Shown here piece after piece: positions 17,850 through 26,225 of a stretch of 64,000 nt of DNA. Position numbers and translations under genes: made by a program. How positions within the stretch are numbered: position 1 is the first letter of the stretch; each line of letters opens with the position of its first letter. The notes under the pieces are model-generated. The model saw nothing but the letters and a program-made list of their open reading frames with translations. It was not told the origin of the DNA and searched no databases. Source of the stretch: an uncultured Candidatus Melainabacteria bacterium (lineage in GTDB: Bacteria; Cyanobacteriota; Vampirovibrionia; Gastranaerophilales; Gastranaerophilaceae); contig CAKUZI010000002.1 in NCBI GenBank assembly GCA_934717855.1, positions 142,512 through 206,511 on the forward strand. The letters are read 5' to 3'.

Positions 17850-18755
17850 TTATAGTTCTTCTTGGCTAATTCTAATTTCATCAAGAACCATAAATAAGTC
17901 TTTTTTCTCGATTTGAGTAAGCTCAACCAACGGACGTCTTACATAATCTTCAATAATACCCTTATGCGCTAGTCCTGCTTTTACCGGAACAGGATTTGGT
18001 GCCATAAATAATTTTCTAAATACAGGATACAACTTTTTGTGCATGTTCAATGCTGCTAAAAGTTCACCTGATTTATAATTTCTAATCATTGATTTAATTT
18101 CTTTCCCAAAAATATGAGAAGCCACTGAAATCACCCCTCTTGCCCCTAATGACATCATCGGAAGTGTCAAACTGTCATCTCCTGAATAAATTGAAAAATC
18201 ATCAGGACAACACAATTTCATTTCGGTAATTTTGTCCATGTCTCCACAACTTTGCTTAATAGCAACTATATTTTGATATTTTTCTGCAAGAGTTGCAACC
18301 GTTTCCGGTAGCATATTTACGCCGGTTCTTCCAGGAATATTATACAAAATAATCGGCAAATCAACACTTTCAGCTATTGCAGAAAAATGTTCAATCATGC
18401 CTTTTTGAGACGGTTTGTTATAATAAGGAACAACAGAAAGGATTGCGTCGACATCTTCTTTTTGAGCCCATTTTGCTGAACGTACAGCTGTTTCCGTAGA
18501 GTTAGATCCTGCATTCATAATTACTTTAGCTTTGTTTGCAGTCGCTCTTTTTACAGTACTAAGCAATTCAAATTCTTCTTCATGAGAAAGAGTTGGTCCC
18601 TCACCTGTAGTTCCTGCAACTAATACAGCATCACTACCATGAGTTATCAAATGTTTTGCAAGCTCTTCCGCTTTATTATAATCGATTTCTCTTTTTGCAT
18701 TAAACGGCGTAACCATTGCGGTTATAACTTCACCTGCATCATATCTTAATGCCAT
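17850..18755 (-). CDS. dapA: 4-hydroxy-tetrahydrodipicolinate synthase
   Basis: A 301-residue TIM-barrel aldolase that condenses pyruvate and aspartate semialdehyde in lysine and meso-diaminopimelate synthesis. Visible motifs: VAGTTGEGPTLSHEE, YYNKPSQKGM, YNIPGRTGVN and the Schiff-base lysine in VAIKQSCGDM (about residue 167). AAGAGG precedes the ATG. It lies 68 bases upstream of secD on the same strand; no terminator is seen between them. Confidence 0.95.
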   Translation of the reverse strand: MALRYDAGEVITAMVTPFNAKREIDYNKAEELAKHLITHGSDAVLVAGTTGEGPTLSHEEEFELLSTVKRATANKAKVIMNAGSNSTETAVRSAKWAQKEDVDAILSVVPYYNKPSQKGMIEHFSAIAESVDLPIILYNIPGRTGVNMLPETVATLAEKYQNIVAIKQSCGDMDKITEMKLCCPDDFSIYSGDDSLTLPMMSLGARGVISVASHIFGKEIKSMIRNYKSGELLAALNMHKKLYPVFRKLFMAPNPVPVKAGLAHKGIIEDYVRRPLVELTQIEKKDLFMVLDEIRISQEEL

Positions 18756-18860
18756 ATAAACCTCTTTCCCTTTTCAAATCTGTATATCCCTACATATATA
18801 AGAGATTATAAAACAAACTCGTCAAAAAAGTACAAAATATTAAGTTATTTATTGAAATTA

Positions 18861-18889
18861 TCACATGCCATGATGATTAGTTCACATGC
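18861..18889. promoter_or_regulatory. Direct repeat upstream of the sigma factor gene
   Basis: TCACATGC occurs twice, starting at 18861 and 18882. The spacing is 21 bases, two helical turns, in the gap between dapA and the sigma factor. A TAGAAT -10-like box lies further down at 18947-18952. This suits a regulator dimer on one face of the DNA, but the binder is unknown. Confidence 0.35.
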
Positions 18890-18984
18890 TTTAACAAAAC
18901 TTAAACATTTCCTCTTTTTAAATGATGTAACAAAATGTATATTAGATAGAATAGATATGTAAAGAACAATATTTGGGAAGTTTA

Positions 18985-19812
18985 ATGAGCCAGAATTTTG
19001 ATTTTACATCGTATAATAACATTAAAAGATTGTCTGAAGACGAACTTGTTGCGCTTTGGGGAGAATACCTTAAAGACAAATCCAACAAAACAGCTCGTGA
19101 CACTCTTATTGTTCAATATATTTATTTAATCAGATATGTTGTCGGACGTGTTAAAGTAACTCTTCCTGCAACAATTTCTATTGAAGACATCGCCAGTTAT
19201 GGCGTTGAAGGACTTATAAATGCTATCGAAAGATACTCACCCCAAAAGAATACTCGTTTTGAAACTTACGCACTTATCAGAATTCGCGGAGCAATTTTAG
19301 ACAGAATTAGAGCCCAAGACTTTTTGCCAAGAAGCGTAAGAAAAAAAATAAAAGATATTAAAGCCGCTCAAGAAAAATTAAAACAAGAACTTGGCAGAAT
19401 GCCTACAACTACAGAAGTTGCTAATCTTCTTGATATGGATGTAGAAAAAGTTAACCAATTATTATCGGAAGATGCTACCATTACATCAATTTACGACAAA
19501 CGCGGAAACACAGAAGACAGTGTCGAAATAATCGACACAATTCAAGATGAAAACAAACTTACCCCACAAGAAAACGCAGAAGAGCAAAATGTTAAACAGC
19601 AACTTGAAAAAGCATTGAAAAGATTGCCTGAACGCGAACGAATTATAATGGTTTTGTATTATCAAGAAAACATGACCTTGAAAGAAATCGGCGAAACTAT
19701 AAACATGTCAGAATCCCGCGTTTGCCAACTTCATGCTCAAGGTATCATGAAATTGAAAAATATTCTCAGCGAAAACAGAACTTCAAGACTTCGCCAAAGC
19801 ATTATCGCTTAG
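18985..19812 (+). CDS. RNA polymerase sigma factor, FliA/WhiG type
   Basis: A 275-residue sigma-70 family protein of the sigma-28 group. Region 2 includes IEDIASYGVEGLINAIERY and FETYALIRIRGAILDRIRAQDFLPRSVR; region 3 is PTTTEVANLLDMDVEKVNQLL; region 4 has MTLKEIGETINMSESRVCQLHAQGI. FliA directs flagellar genes, but no flagellar gene is in the window, and WhiG/SigF-like roles are possible. ATG 18985 with GGGAAG is preferred over an upstream TTG. The 3' end overlaps the convergent OmpA-domain gene by 11 bases. Confidence 0.9.
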   Translation: MSQNFDFTSYNNIKRLSEDELVALWGEYLKDKSNKTARDTLIVQYIYLIRYVVGRVKVTLPATISIEDIASYGVEGLINAIERYSPQKNTRFETYALIRIRGAILDRIRAQDFLPRSVRKKIKDIKAAQEKLKQELGRMPTTTEVANLLDMDVEKVNQLLSEDATITSIYDKRGNTEDSVEIIDTIQDENKLTPQENAEEQNVKQQLEKALKRLPERERIIMVLYYQENMTLKEIGETINMSESRVCQLHAQGIMKLKNILSENRTSRLRQSIIA

Positions 19813-20341
19813 CTTCATATTCGATTATGACAAAATCAATTCTGTTGTCAAACCCGTTTTGACGGGAAGAAACATTGTCTTTAAACGGCATTAGTCTACC
19901 AAAACCATTTGAGCTTAATTTATCTGTTGAAATTTTTCCATGAACACTGATATATTCAGCAATATTTTGCGCTCTTATTGTAGACAACTCCCAGTTTTCG
20001 CAACAATCATTACAGCCGGCTTCGTCGGTATGACTTTCAATAACACAATAATTTTGAAGTTTTTGCAAAAGAATAATCATCACATCTAAGATATATAACG
20101 AACTTTCTTTAATTCGAGTATCACACGCACTAAAAAAAACTCTTTCATCAACGCTAACAATAAGCCCTCGAGGAACTTTTGTATAAATCACACCGTCTTT
20201 TAAAGGGATATAAGCTTTAAAGATAGCTTCAAGCCTTTCAACATTTGGTTGATAAGCAATTTTAATATCAACTTTTTTGTCCGAAAAACCTGTACAAATA
20301 ATTAAAATAAGTATAAAAAATATTAAGTAAAAACTTTTCAC
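19802..20341 (-). CDS. OmpA/MotB-type peptidoglycan-binding protein
   Basis: A 179-residue protein. GTG 20341 is chosen because GAGGA lies upstream and it places a signal peptide-like stretch (KSFYLIFFILILIICTGFS) at the N terminus; a longer frame from ATG 20392 lacks a ribosome site. The C-terminal half is an OmpA-C domain (VIESHTDEAGC, LSTIRAQNIAEYI, LSSNGFGRLMP, NRIDFVII) that binds peptidoglycan. A CNDCC cluster in the domain loop is unusual. Likely a periplasmic or membrane-anchored wall-binding protein. Confidence 0.75.
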   Translation of the reverse strand: MKSFYLIFFILILIICTGFSDKKVDIKIAYQPNVERLEAIFKAYIPLKDGVIYTKVPRGLIVSVDERVFFSACDTRIKESSLYILDVMIILLQKLQNYCVIESHTDEAGCNDCCENWELSTIRAQNIAEYISVHGKISTDKLSSNGFGRLMPFKDNVSSRQNGFDNRIDFVIIEYEAKR

Positions 20342-20424
20342 CGAGCACAGTTCCTCTAGGACATTATTTAGAATTTTTGTAAAACATACCATTGGACAGG
20401 TAGAGTATAAGAAAAAAAATAATT

Positions 20425-20460
20425 CCCCCTCTCTCTAACTCTCTCCCTGGGAGAGAGGAC
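20425..20460. repeat. CTCTCTCC palindromic repeat, copy 1
   Basis: A 36-base CT-rich element with a CTCTCTCCC / GGGAGAGAG hairpin at its 3' half. Near-identical copies lie at 21821-21855 and 21966-22000. It sits in the gap after the OmpA-domain gene. Confidence 0.75.
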
Positions 20461-20461
20461 A

Positions 20462-20500
20462 AAAAACAAAGACCCTGCATATTTGCAAGGTCTTTGTTTT
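20462..20500 (-). terminator. Pilin gene terminator
   Basis: A long hairpin with AAAACAAAGACC / GGTCTTTGTTTT arms extended by a TGCA pairing, just past the stop of the pilin at 20521. A T run follows in the gene's direction. Confidence 0.8.
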
Positions 20501-20520
20501 TATTTATACAAATCTCGGTT

Positions 20521-21204
20521 TTATTTGTTGTATAGTACAGCTCTAGCTGCTACAGAACCAGGTAATACTGTTTGATCATAGAAGATTACAGGATATACGT
20601 CTGTAGGGCTCTTAATTTGACAATCTGTAGCTGATGCACTAGCATTGTCACATTTTACAAATTTGTTAGGAGCTTTTGTACCGTTTACGTCGATGTATCC
20701 ACGACAAACTTTTTCAGTAGCGCCTTCTGCTTTAGTACATGCTTTTGAGCCGTCTCCTGCAGGGAATGTAAACATCATACCGTCATTAAAGAACAAAGTA
20801 ACGTTATCTGCAATTCCAGTAGTAGTTGTTGAAGTTCCAACGCCAGCAGGATCACCGCTTACTGCATAAGCATTACCTTTAGCGTCTTTTACGTTAGCAA
20901 TTGCATCTGTACAACCTGAAGCACATGCACTTCTAACTACGTTCATTCTTGATTTTAACATACTACCAATACCGTAAGAGCCATCAATAGAGCCACTTGC
21001 AGCGTCAGCAAAATTCCATTCATCAAGAGCAACGTTCAAAGTAACTGCTTGAGACAAAGCAGACAAAGCTTTTTTGTAAGCTGCTTTGTATTGTGCACCG
21101 TTAGTTTGGTTCATCAATGTAGGCATTGTCATAGCTGCTACAACACCAATGATACCCAATGTGATCAACACTTCTGCAAGTGTAAAACCGAATCTTTTTG
21201 TCAT
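20521..21204 (-). CDS. Type IV major pilin-like protein
   Basis: A 227-residue prepilin: short basic leader MTKRFG then FTLAEVLITLG and a hydrophobic helix. The globular domain is rich in Ala, Ser, Thr and Gly, with Cys in pairs (RSACASGC, KACTK...KVC, KCDN...DC) and DVNGTKAPNKF, the motif shared with the other pilins. Among the three pilins it has the strongest expression signals: a near-consensus promoter, AAAGGTG ribosome site and its own terminator. It may be a main pilus subunit. Confidence 0.88.
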   Translation of the reverse strand: MTKRFGFTLAEVLITLGIIGVVAAMTMPTLMNQTNGAQYKAAYKKALSALSQAVTLNVALDEWNFADAASGSIDGSYGIGSMLKSRMNVVRSACASGCTDAIANVKDAKGNAYAVSGDPAGVGTSTTTTGIADNVTLFFNDGMMFTFPAGDGSKACTKAEGATEKVCRGYIDVNGTKAPNKFVKCDNASASATDCQIKSPTDVYPVIFYDQTVLPGSVAARAVLYNK

Positions 21205-21340
21205 AATCTTTTCACCTTTCTTTTTTGTAAAACTCTCTGATTTCTCAAATCGTTTTACGCTTTTATCTCTCTTGTTATTCTATAATCCATCTAAAATAGA
21301 CGTGCATAAAAACTATTCTTCGAAATCTTTTTGTACTCCT

Positions 21341-21369
21341 ATTTTAAATTACTTTTTTAAATATGTCAA
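21341..21369 (-). promoter_or_regulatory. Sigma-70-type promoter of the pilin gene
   Basis: On the minus strand, TTGACA (21369-21364), a 17-base spacer and TAAAAT (21346-21341). The start would be near 21334, leaving a leader of about 130 bases before the pilin ATG at 21204. Confidence 0.75.
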
Positions 21370-21467
21370 TAGGTTTACACAAAATATTAATTAATTTTAA
21401 CTAATTCTTAAGAATTAGTTTTTAAAAAATCATGCATTTGGGTGAGAGTTTATTTAATATAAAGTAG

Positions 21468-21501
21468 ATCGCGGAACAAAGTCCGCGATGACAAATGTTG
21501 G
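21468..21501. repeat. ATCGCGGA hairpin repeat, copy 1
   Basis: Arms ATCGCGGA / TCCGCGAT (8 bp, 6-base loop) followed by GACAAATGTTGG. A second copy with few differences is at 22025-22058. It is GC-rich for this genome. A related ATCGCGCA / TGCGCGAT hairpin is at 21521-21542. Confidence 0.75.
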
Positions 21502-21563
21502 ATAGATTAAAAGACATGTCATCGCGCACTCCGTTGCGCGATCTAAAGTTTTATATTTTTTAT

Positions 21564-22000
21564 ACCCCTCTCTGAAATTTCTAAGCTCACAAAATTTGCT
21601 AAGAAATTTCTTCTCTCCCTCAAGGGGAGAGAGTAAAATGTTTCGTTTTACTAAACTTAAAATATCAACAATCTTCCTAAATAAACCAAACTTCCTTAAC
21701 CGTAAAAGGCTATGCTTCTTTGCGTCTTCGCCTCTAAATCACGCTTAGCTGCTTCGCTTCCTAGCTGCTTAGCCGCTTCCGATACCGACTTTGCATCTAA
21801 ATCTGCTTTATTAGATTCAACCCCTCTCTCTAGCTCTCTCCCTTGGAGAGAGGACTTTAGGGACATTTCACCTCTCCGGGGGAAGAGGTCGAAGTCGTTT
21901 GCGAACAATGGTGAGCATTACGAATTCGGGAGAGGGGAAATTAGTTGGGCTTTTTATTTAACCAACCCCTCTCTCTAGCTCTCTCCCTTGGAGAGAGGAC
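21564..22000. repeat. Repeat island in the 879-base gap 21205-22083
   Basis: Apart from the pilin promoter and leader, no credible gene was found in this gap. It holds two identical 35-base copies of the CT-rich palindrome (21821-21855 and 21966-22000). A split copy at 21564-21633 is interrupted by a GAAATTTCT / AGAAATTTC inverted repeat. A further variant (ACCTCT...AGAGGT) lies near 21869-21888. A stretch of CTTAGCTGCTTCG-type short repeats lies at about 21725-21779. ORFs reading through it are made of repeats. Confidence 0.7.
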
Positions 22001-22024
22001 ATTAGCCATTTATGTTCAAGACAA

Positions 22025-22058
22025 ATCGCGGAACAGAGTCCGCGATGACAGATGTTAG
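22025..22058. repeat. ATCGCGGA hairpin repeat, copy 2
   Basis: Same element as at 21468-21501: arms at 22025-22032 and 22039-22046, followed by GACAGATGTTAG. It lies 26 bases past the HD-GYP stop and may also serve as its 3' hairpin. Confidence 0.75.
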
Positions 22059-22083
22059 AGAAATAACATTAAATCCTAGGTTG

Positions 22084-23334
22084 TTATTGTACGCATTCTT
22101 CTAATGCTTGAATAACAATCGGATCCCATTTTTTGCCGGATTCTGATTTCATAATTTCAAGTGCTTTTTCTACAGGCATAGCTTTTCTGTATGGTCTGTC
22201 AGATGTCATTGCACAATACGCATCAGCAATTGCAATAATTCTTGAACCAAACGGAATTGATTGTCCTTTTAAGCCCTCTGGCTCTCCACTTCCATCATAT
22301 CTTTCTTTTTGGTAAGTAATATATGGAACAACTTCTGACAAGAAGTTAATATTCATCAATAAGTGGACGCCAAAATCAGCGTGTTCTTGAATTGATTTCA
22401 ATTCTTCAGCGGAAAGTTTTCCATTTGATGCAAACAATTTTTCAGGTACCGCAATTTTTCCGATATTTTGCAACAAACCTGCATAATATATCAAATCAGT
22501 TGTTTTTTCGTTCAAGCCGAGTTGTTTACAAAGTTTACGAGCAAGTTTGGCAGTATTTTTAGAGTGTGAAACTTTGTATTGCCCTTTTGTATCAACGGCA
22601 TAAGCCAAATGTTCCACAAAACTTTGTTGATAATCACATAAATCACCAATTAAAGCTGTCAATTCTGCTCTTATATGTTGCAAATCAGAAACGGCAGAAT
22701 GTTCGTCTTCAATAATCCTGTTTGCGTCATCAATTTGAGATTGTAATGTCATAGATGTTGCAAATAACACAGCAATACTTTCAACAAGTTCTACATATTC
22801 ATTATTAATAGGAGTGTCATTTTCTAAGACAATAACACCTGTAGATTTAATATTACAGTGCATAGGAACAACAGTAACTCCGTCTGTTATTGTTTCTCCT
22901 GTTATAAAACCTTTTCCGATTGGAGTTGTTTCGTCTTTTGCATATCTTTGAACTGTTTCGGAAGTTGTTCCAACAAGCTCCAATTCGTTATTTTTATCAA
23001 GATAAATATGGCATGCTTTAAGCTCCAACATCTGTCTTATTGATTGAGCTATTGACGTATAAATCGCCTGTTCTTCGGATTTGTCAAAGCTCAATACACA
23101 AAGAGTATTTTGTAAAGAATATATTGAAATTAGTTCTTTTAACTGGTTTATAAGTCCGGCTTTTTTGTCTTTTACATTACTGCCGATTTTTCTTGCTAAA
23201 TCTTCTGAAATAAGGTTTTCAGCAATAAAATCACCTAAGTTAAGTGCAAAAATTTCTTCAATCGGATCTTGACCTACCAAATAATCAGATTGCGAAAATA
23301 GTGAAACACCGTTATTATTCTCTTCTTTTTTCAT
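22084..23334 (-). CDS. GAF + degenerate HD-GYP domain protein
   Basis: A 416-residue protein with a GAF-like sensor region (about residues 70-200), a helical linker and an HD-GYP domain (about 240-415). HD-GYP enzymes degrade cyclic di-GMP, but key metal ligands are changed: the HD pair reads QN in LLQNIGKIAVP, the HHE stretch reads YQKE, and GYP reads GEP in DGSGEPEGL. The first His (VSHSKN), the EHADFG His and the DAYCAMTSDRPYR segment remain. It is probably a binding or regulatory protein, not an active phosphodiesterase. Start supported by AAGGAAA. Confidence 0.85.
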   Translation of the reverse strand: MKKEENNNGVSLFSQSDYLVGQDPIEEIFALNLGDFIAENLISEDLARKIGSNVKDKKAGLINQLKELISIYSLQNTLCVLSFDKSEEQAIYTSIAQSIRQMLELKACHIYLDKNNELELVGTTSETVQRYAKDETTPIGKGFITGETITDGVTVVPMHCNIKSTGVIVLENDTPINNEYVELVESIAVLFATSMTLQSQIDDANRIIEDEHSAVSDLQHIRAELTALIGDLCDYQQSFVEHLAYAVDTKGQYKVSHSKNTAKLARKLCKQLGLNEKTTDLIYYAGLLQNIGKIAVPEKLFASNGKLSAEELKSIQEHADFGVHLLMNINFLSEVVPYITYQKERYDGSGEPEGLKGQSIPFGSRIIAIADAYCAMTSDRPYRKAMPVEKALEIMKSESGKKWDPIVIQALEECVQ

Positions 23335-23454
23335 GAAATTTTCCTTACATACATGCCTTCATATTTACTTACGGCAAAATACAGAAAAAACTTTAATTAA
23401 TTTTACAAAAGTTCATACTTTAGTATGGGAAATTTCATACTTAAGTTAAATATC

Positions 23455-23835
23455 TTAATTTTCAACACCAAAAAATTCTCGTAACATCTTATCTTGTTTT
23501 AATGATACATTAATTTGAATAGTCTTTATTTTGCTAACCTTTACTTCAAAAATTTTTATCAAAAATGTTCCATAGAATTTAAAATCTTTAAATGATTTAT
23601 CTAAAAAATAATCTTTTCCATTGTCAGAAACTATTATAAAATCCGGATAGATATACATTCTGACAGAAGTTCCACGAACCGGAACAGTATTCCAGCATTT
23701 TTGAGTAGAAAAATAGGCTATTGGTTTTCCGTATTGCTTTATTATCTTTCCATTCGGTTTTGTTAAAAGAAGGGCAATAGTAGCCATAACTACAAAACCT
23801 AGAAAAATAAGCCAATATAGAAAAACATCAATCAT
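23455..23835 (-). CDS. Unknown membrane-anchored protein, paralogue A
   Basis: A 126-residue protein with one N-terminal membrane helix (about residues 5-25) and a beta-rich domain. It shares a clear pattern with the next gene upstream: KPxGKIIKQYGKPxxYF, a Cys-containing turn, PVxGT, a YPxFxxV segment, LDxSFxxFxF and a C-terminal basic helix ending FFG. Tandem duplication is likely. AGGA precedes the start. Function unknown. Confidence 0.7.
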   Translation of the reverse strand: MIDVFLYWLIFLGFVVMATIALLLTKPNGKIIKQYGKPIAYFSTQKCWNTVPVRGTSVRMYIYPDFIIVSDNGKDYFLDKSFKDFKFYGTFLIKIFEVKVSKIKTIQINVSLKQDKMLREFFGVEN

Positions 23836-23869
23836 GTACTAATCCTCGATTGCCTAATAAATAATTGCG

Positions 23870-24268
23870 TTATATCTGTCCAAAAAACTTCTTCAAATAT
23901 TTTTTGTGTCTGGTTGAGATACTAACTTCACGCCTTATTTTACCATCAAGAAGAACTTCAAATATCAAATATGGGAACCTATTAACAAATCTAAAATTTC
24001 GAAAAGATCTGTCCAAAATATATTCTTTATCAACATCTTCAACAACTACAAAATTTGGATAAAAGTACAGAGCAATACGAGTTCCACTAACAGGAATACC
24101 ATCAACACATTTTAAAAATCTAAAATATTTTAATGGTTTTCCATATTTATTAATTATTTCTTTTTTGGGTTTAATATACAAATAGCAAATTAAGGCAACC
24201 AAAAGCCACATAAAAATAATAGGCAAAACAAACAAATTTTCTAAAACAATTGAAAAGATGTCATTCAT
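23870..24268 (-). CDS. Unknown membrane-anchored protein, paralogue B
   Basis: A 132-residue paralogue of the gene at 23455: N-terminal membrane helix (about residues 12-32), KPKKEIINKYGKPLKYFRF, GIPVSGTRIALYFYPNFVV, LDRSFRNFRF and the ending KKYLKKFFGQI. It starts 2 bases after the stop of the FtsL-like gene, so it is probably translated with it. A role in the envelope or in division is suggested only by this position. Confidence 0.7.
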   Translation of the reverse strand: MNDIFSIVLENLFVLPIIFMWLLVALICYLYIKPKKEIINKYGKPLKYFRFLKCVDGIPVSGTRIALYFYPNFVVVEDVDKEYILDRSFRNFRFVNRFPYLIFEVLLDGKIRREVSISTRHKKYLKKFFGQI

Positions 24269-24270
24269 AA

Positions 24271-24735
24271 TTAATAACCGATTGCCCAGTTGAAAGATGC
24301 TGTTTTTTCTGGTTTTGTAACAACCGGAGTTGTTGATTGTACAGCTTGAACTTCAATAACTTTTACAGCTTTTTGCAACATATTGTATTGCATCATTTTG
24401 CTATCAACATTATTAAAAGATCTTAATCTGTCTAAGTGATTTTGCAATTCTGCGTTTTCATCGTTAAGAGTTGTAATTTGACGACTTAATTTATTTAGAG
24501 TTAATTCATTTGTCATTGCAAAATAATAACTAACAAATGCAACCAACACTGTTACGCCCAATAATCCACATAAAGTTTTGTTTACTTTTCTAATTGCCAT
24601 GGCTTTTTGTGATATCTCCTTCTGAAAATACCCCTCGATAACCTGATTTTCTTCCCTTACCGGATTACTTACATATCCTCTTTGTGAATAACTAACCTGT
24701 TCAATTTCTTCTGTTCTTACTCTAGCTGTATTCAA
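24271..24735 (-). CDS. FtsL-like bitopic division protein
   Basis: A 154-residue protein: about 55 cytoplasmic residues, one membrane helix (LLGVTVLVAFVSYYFA), then a coiled coil (KLSRQITTLNDENAELQNHLDRL) and a Pro/Thr-rich tail. Size, topology and position directly after rsmH match FtsL, which forms the FtsQLB complex at the septum. Sequence is poorly conserved in this family, so position is the main argument. The frame begins with TTG (24735); a later start is possible. Confidence 0.65.
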   Translation of the reverse strand: MNTARVRTEEIEQVSYSQRGYVSNPVREENQVIEGYFQKEISQKAMAIRKVNKTLCGLLGVTVLVAFVSYYFAMTNELTLNKLSRQITTLNDENAELQNHLDRLRSFNNVDSKMMQYNMLQKAVKVIEVQAVQSTTPVVTKPEKTASFNWAIGY

Positions 24736-24774
24736 CTTCTATACCCCAATACTACCTTCTCTAATCATTATCGG

Positions 24775-25710
24775 TCAGTGCCTTATGCATCTAGCTATCC
24801 TTAGTTTGGCACTTCTTGATGGTGGATTTTCCCGTATCTCCTGTTCACTCGCCATTATCGGTTTCTTGTTTACCAGCTCCAGTATCGGAGGCGGGCAATG
24901 ACAAATCATTTGTGACTTATCACAGTGGCATTTCTGCGAGTGATATTTGAATAAGTGTTTCACCAATCTATCTTCAAGAGAGTGAAAACTTATTACACTT
25001 ATTATAGCACCAAAATCTAATAAATCCAACACATCATTTAGAGTATTTTTTACATTTGTTAACTCTTGATTTACTTCAATTCGAATTGCCTGAAAAACTC
25101 GAGTAGCAGGGTGAATTGACGATTTTATGTGCGGAGTACAATTTACTATCAAATCAGCTAATTCCGTTGTTGTTTCAAGCTTTTTGGACTTTCTTTGTTC
25201 AACTATTTTTTTTGCAATTCTTTTTGAAAATCTTTCTTCTCCATATTCCGAAAAAATCCTAACTAAATCATCTTCAGAATAAGTGTTTACAACGTCATAT
25301 GCCGAAAATTTTGCATCTTGATTAAATCTCATATCAAGAGGAGCTTCTTTTGAAAAAGAAAATCCTCTTTCTCCTTTATGAAATTGATGATAAGATGCAC
25401 CAAGGTCAAAAAGTACACCTCCTGTTATTTTTTCAATTCCAAGAGAATGTAAAACTTCTTTAATATTTGTATATGAATTTTTTACAATTGTTAAGTTTTT
25501 GTAATCTTTTAATCTTTCAGATGAAGCTTTAATTGCATCTTCATCGACATCAAAAGCTATTAAACGTCCATTCGGCTGAATTCTGCTTAAAATCAACCCG
25601 CTATGACCGCCACCACCAAGAGTACAATCAACATAAATTTTACCGTCTTGACATTCTAAAGCATCAACAGCTTCGTTTTTCATAACTGTATAGTGAGTAA
25701 ATTCTTCCAT
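24775..25710 (-). CDS. rsmH: 16S rRNA (cytosine-1402-N4) methyltransferase
   Basis: A 311-residue enzyme (formerly MraW) starting with HYTVMKNEAVDAL and the SAM-binding loop VDCTLGGGGHSG. Other signatures: FDLGASYHQFHKGERGFSF, DMRFNQD and VISFHSLEDRLVKHLF. It methylates C1402 in the decoding centre and usually opens the division and cell-wall cluster; here an FtsL-like gene follows after 39 bases. Confidence 0.95.
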   Translation of the reverse strand: MEEFTHYTVMKNEAVDALECQDGKIYVDCTLGGGGHSGLILSRIQPNGRLIAFDVDEDAIKASSERLKDYKNLTIVKNSYTNIKEVLHSLGIEKITGGVLFDLGASYHQFHKGERGFSFSKEAPLDMRFNQDAKFSAYDVVNTYSEDDLVRIFSEYGEERFSKRIAKKIVEQRKSKKLETTTELADLIVNCTPHIKSSIHPATRVFQAIRIEVNQELTNVKNTLNDVLDLLDFGAIISVISFHSLEDRLVKHLFKYHSQKCHCDKSQMICHCPPPILELVNKKPIMASEQEIRENPPSRSAKLRIARCIRH

Positions 25711-25784
25711 AGGGAAATTGTAGCACGAAAAATTTTGCCATACTTGAAAACAAAAAAATTTTGTAAATAATATACATAAAAAAC

Positions 25785-25811
25785 GACCTTAAAATTTTTC
25801 GTTTTAAGGTC
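25785..25811 (-). terminator. Terminator of the small secreted protein gene
   Basis: A 10-bp stem GACCTTAAAA / TTTTAAGGTC with a 7-base loop, followed on the minus strand by a T run. Confidence 0.8.
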
Positions 25812-25834
25812 ATTCAGTTGTATAATTTCCGAGT

Positions 25835-26149
25835 TTAGTGTCTTTTCTTTAAATTTTTCTTTGCTTTTTTGTATGTATAATTTGCCATTGTTTTTTGATC
25901 GTTTAGAGAATTTATTTCAGCTGTATATTGCTCAATCAATTCCTGTTTTTTCTCTGGTGAAATAGTTGTGTCATTAGCAGTAGCTTCTACTTTTTGAGTA
26001 ACTGAATTTATTTGTATATCTATAACTTTTGTTTTTGCAGATTTTGCATTTTTTAATTTTCCCAGTTCTAATTTATACTCTAATGAATTCGCAAAACAAC
26101 AATTAACTGACAATAAAATTAATCCCAAAAGTACAATAAATTTTTTCAT
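25835..26149 (-). CDS. Small exported protein, unknown
   Basis: A 104-residue protein with a signal peptide (MKKFIVLLGLILLSVNCCFA) and a mature part that is highly charged and helical (KLELGKLKNAK...KKQELIEQYTAEINSLNDQK...KKAKKNLKKRH), probably a coiled coil. ATG 26149 is preceded by AAGGAGG; the frame stays open upstream. It is divergent from tcdA and has its own terminator. No family recognised. Confidence 0.75.
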   Translation of the reverse strand: MKKFIVLLGLILLSVNCCFANSLEYKLELGKLKNAKSAKTKVIDIQINSVTQKVEATANDTTISPEKKQELIEQYTAEINSLNDQKTMANYTYKKAKKNLKKRH

Positions 26150-26225
26150 ATTCCCTCCTTGTTTTCTATCATCTAATAATATCATAAAAATTTTGCGTTA
26201 TAATTATAAGAAAATAAGAGGTCAT

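Noticed and set aside
21712..21978. An 88-codon open frame on the plus strand, and a 70-codon one opposite
   Set aside because: Both are composed of the palindromic and short repeats of the island, have no ribosome binding site and no domain pattern.
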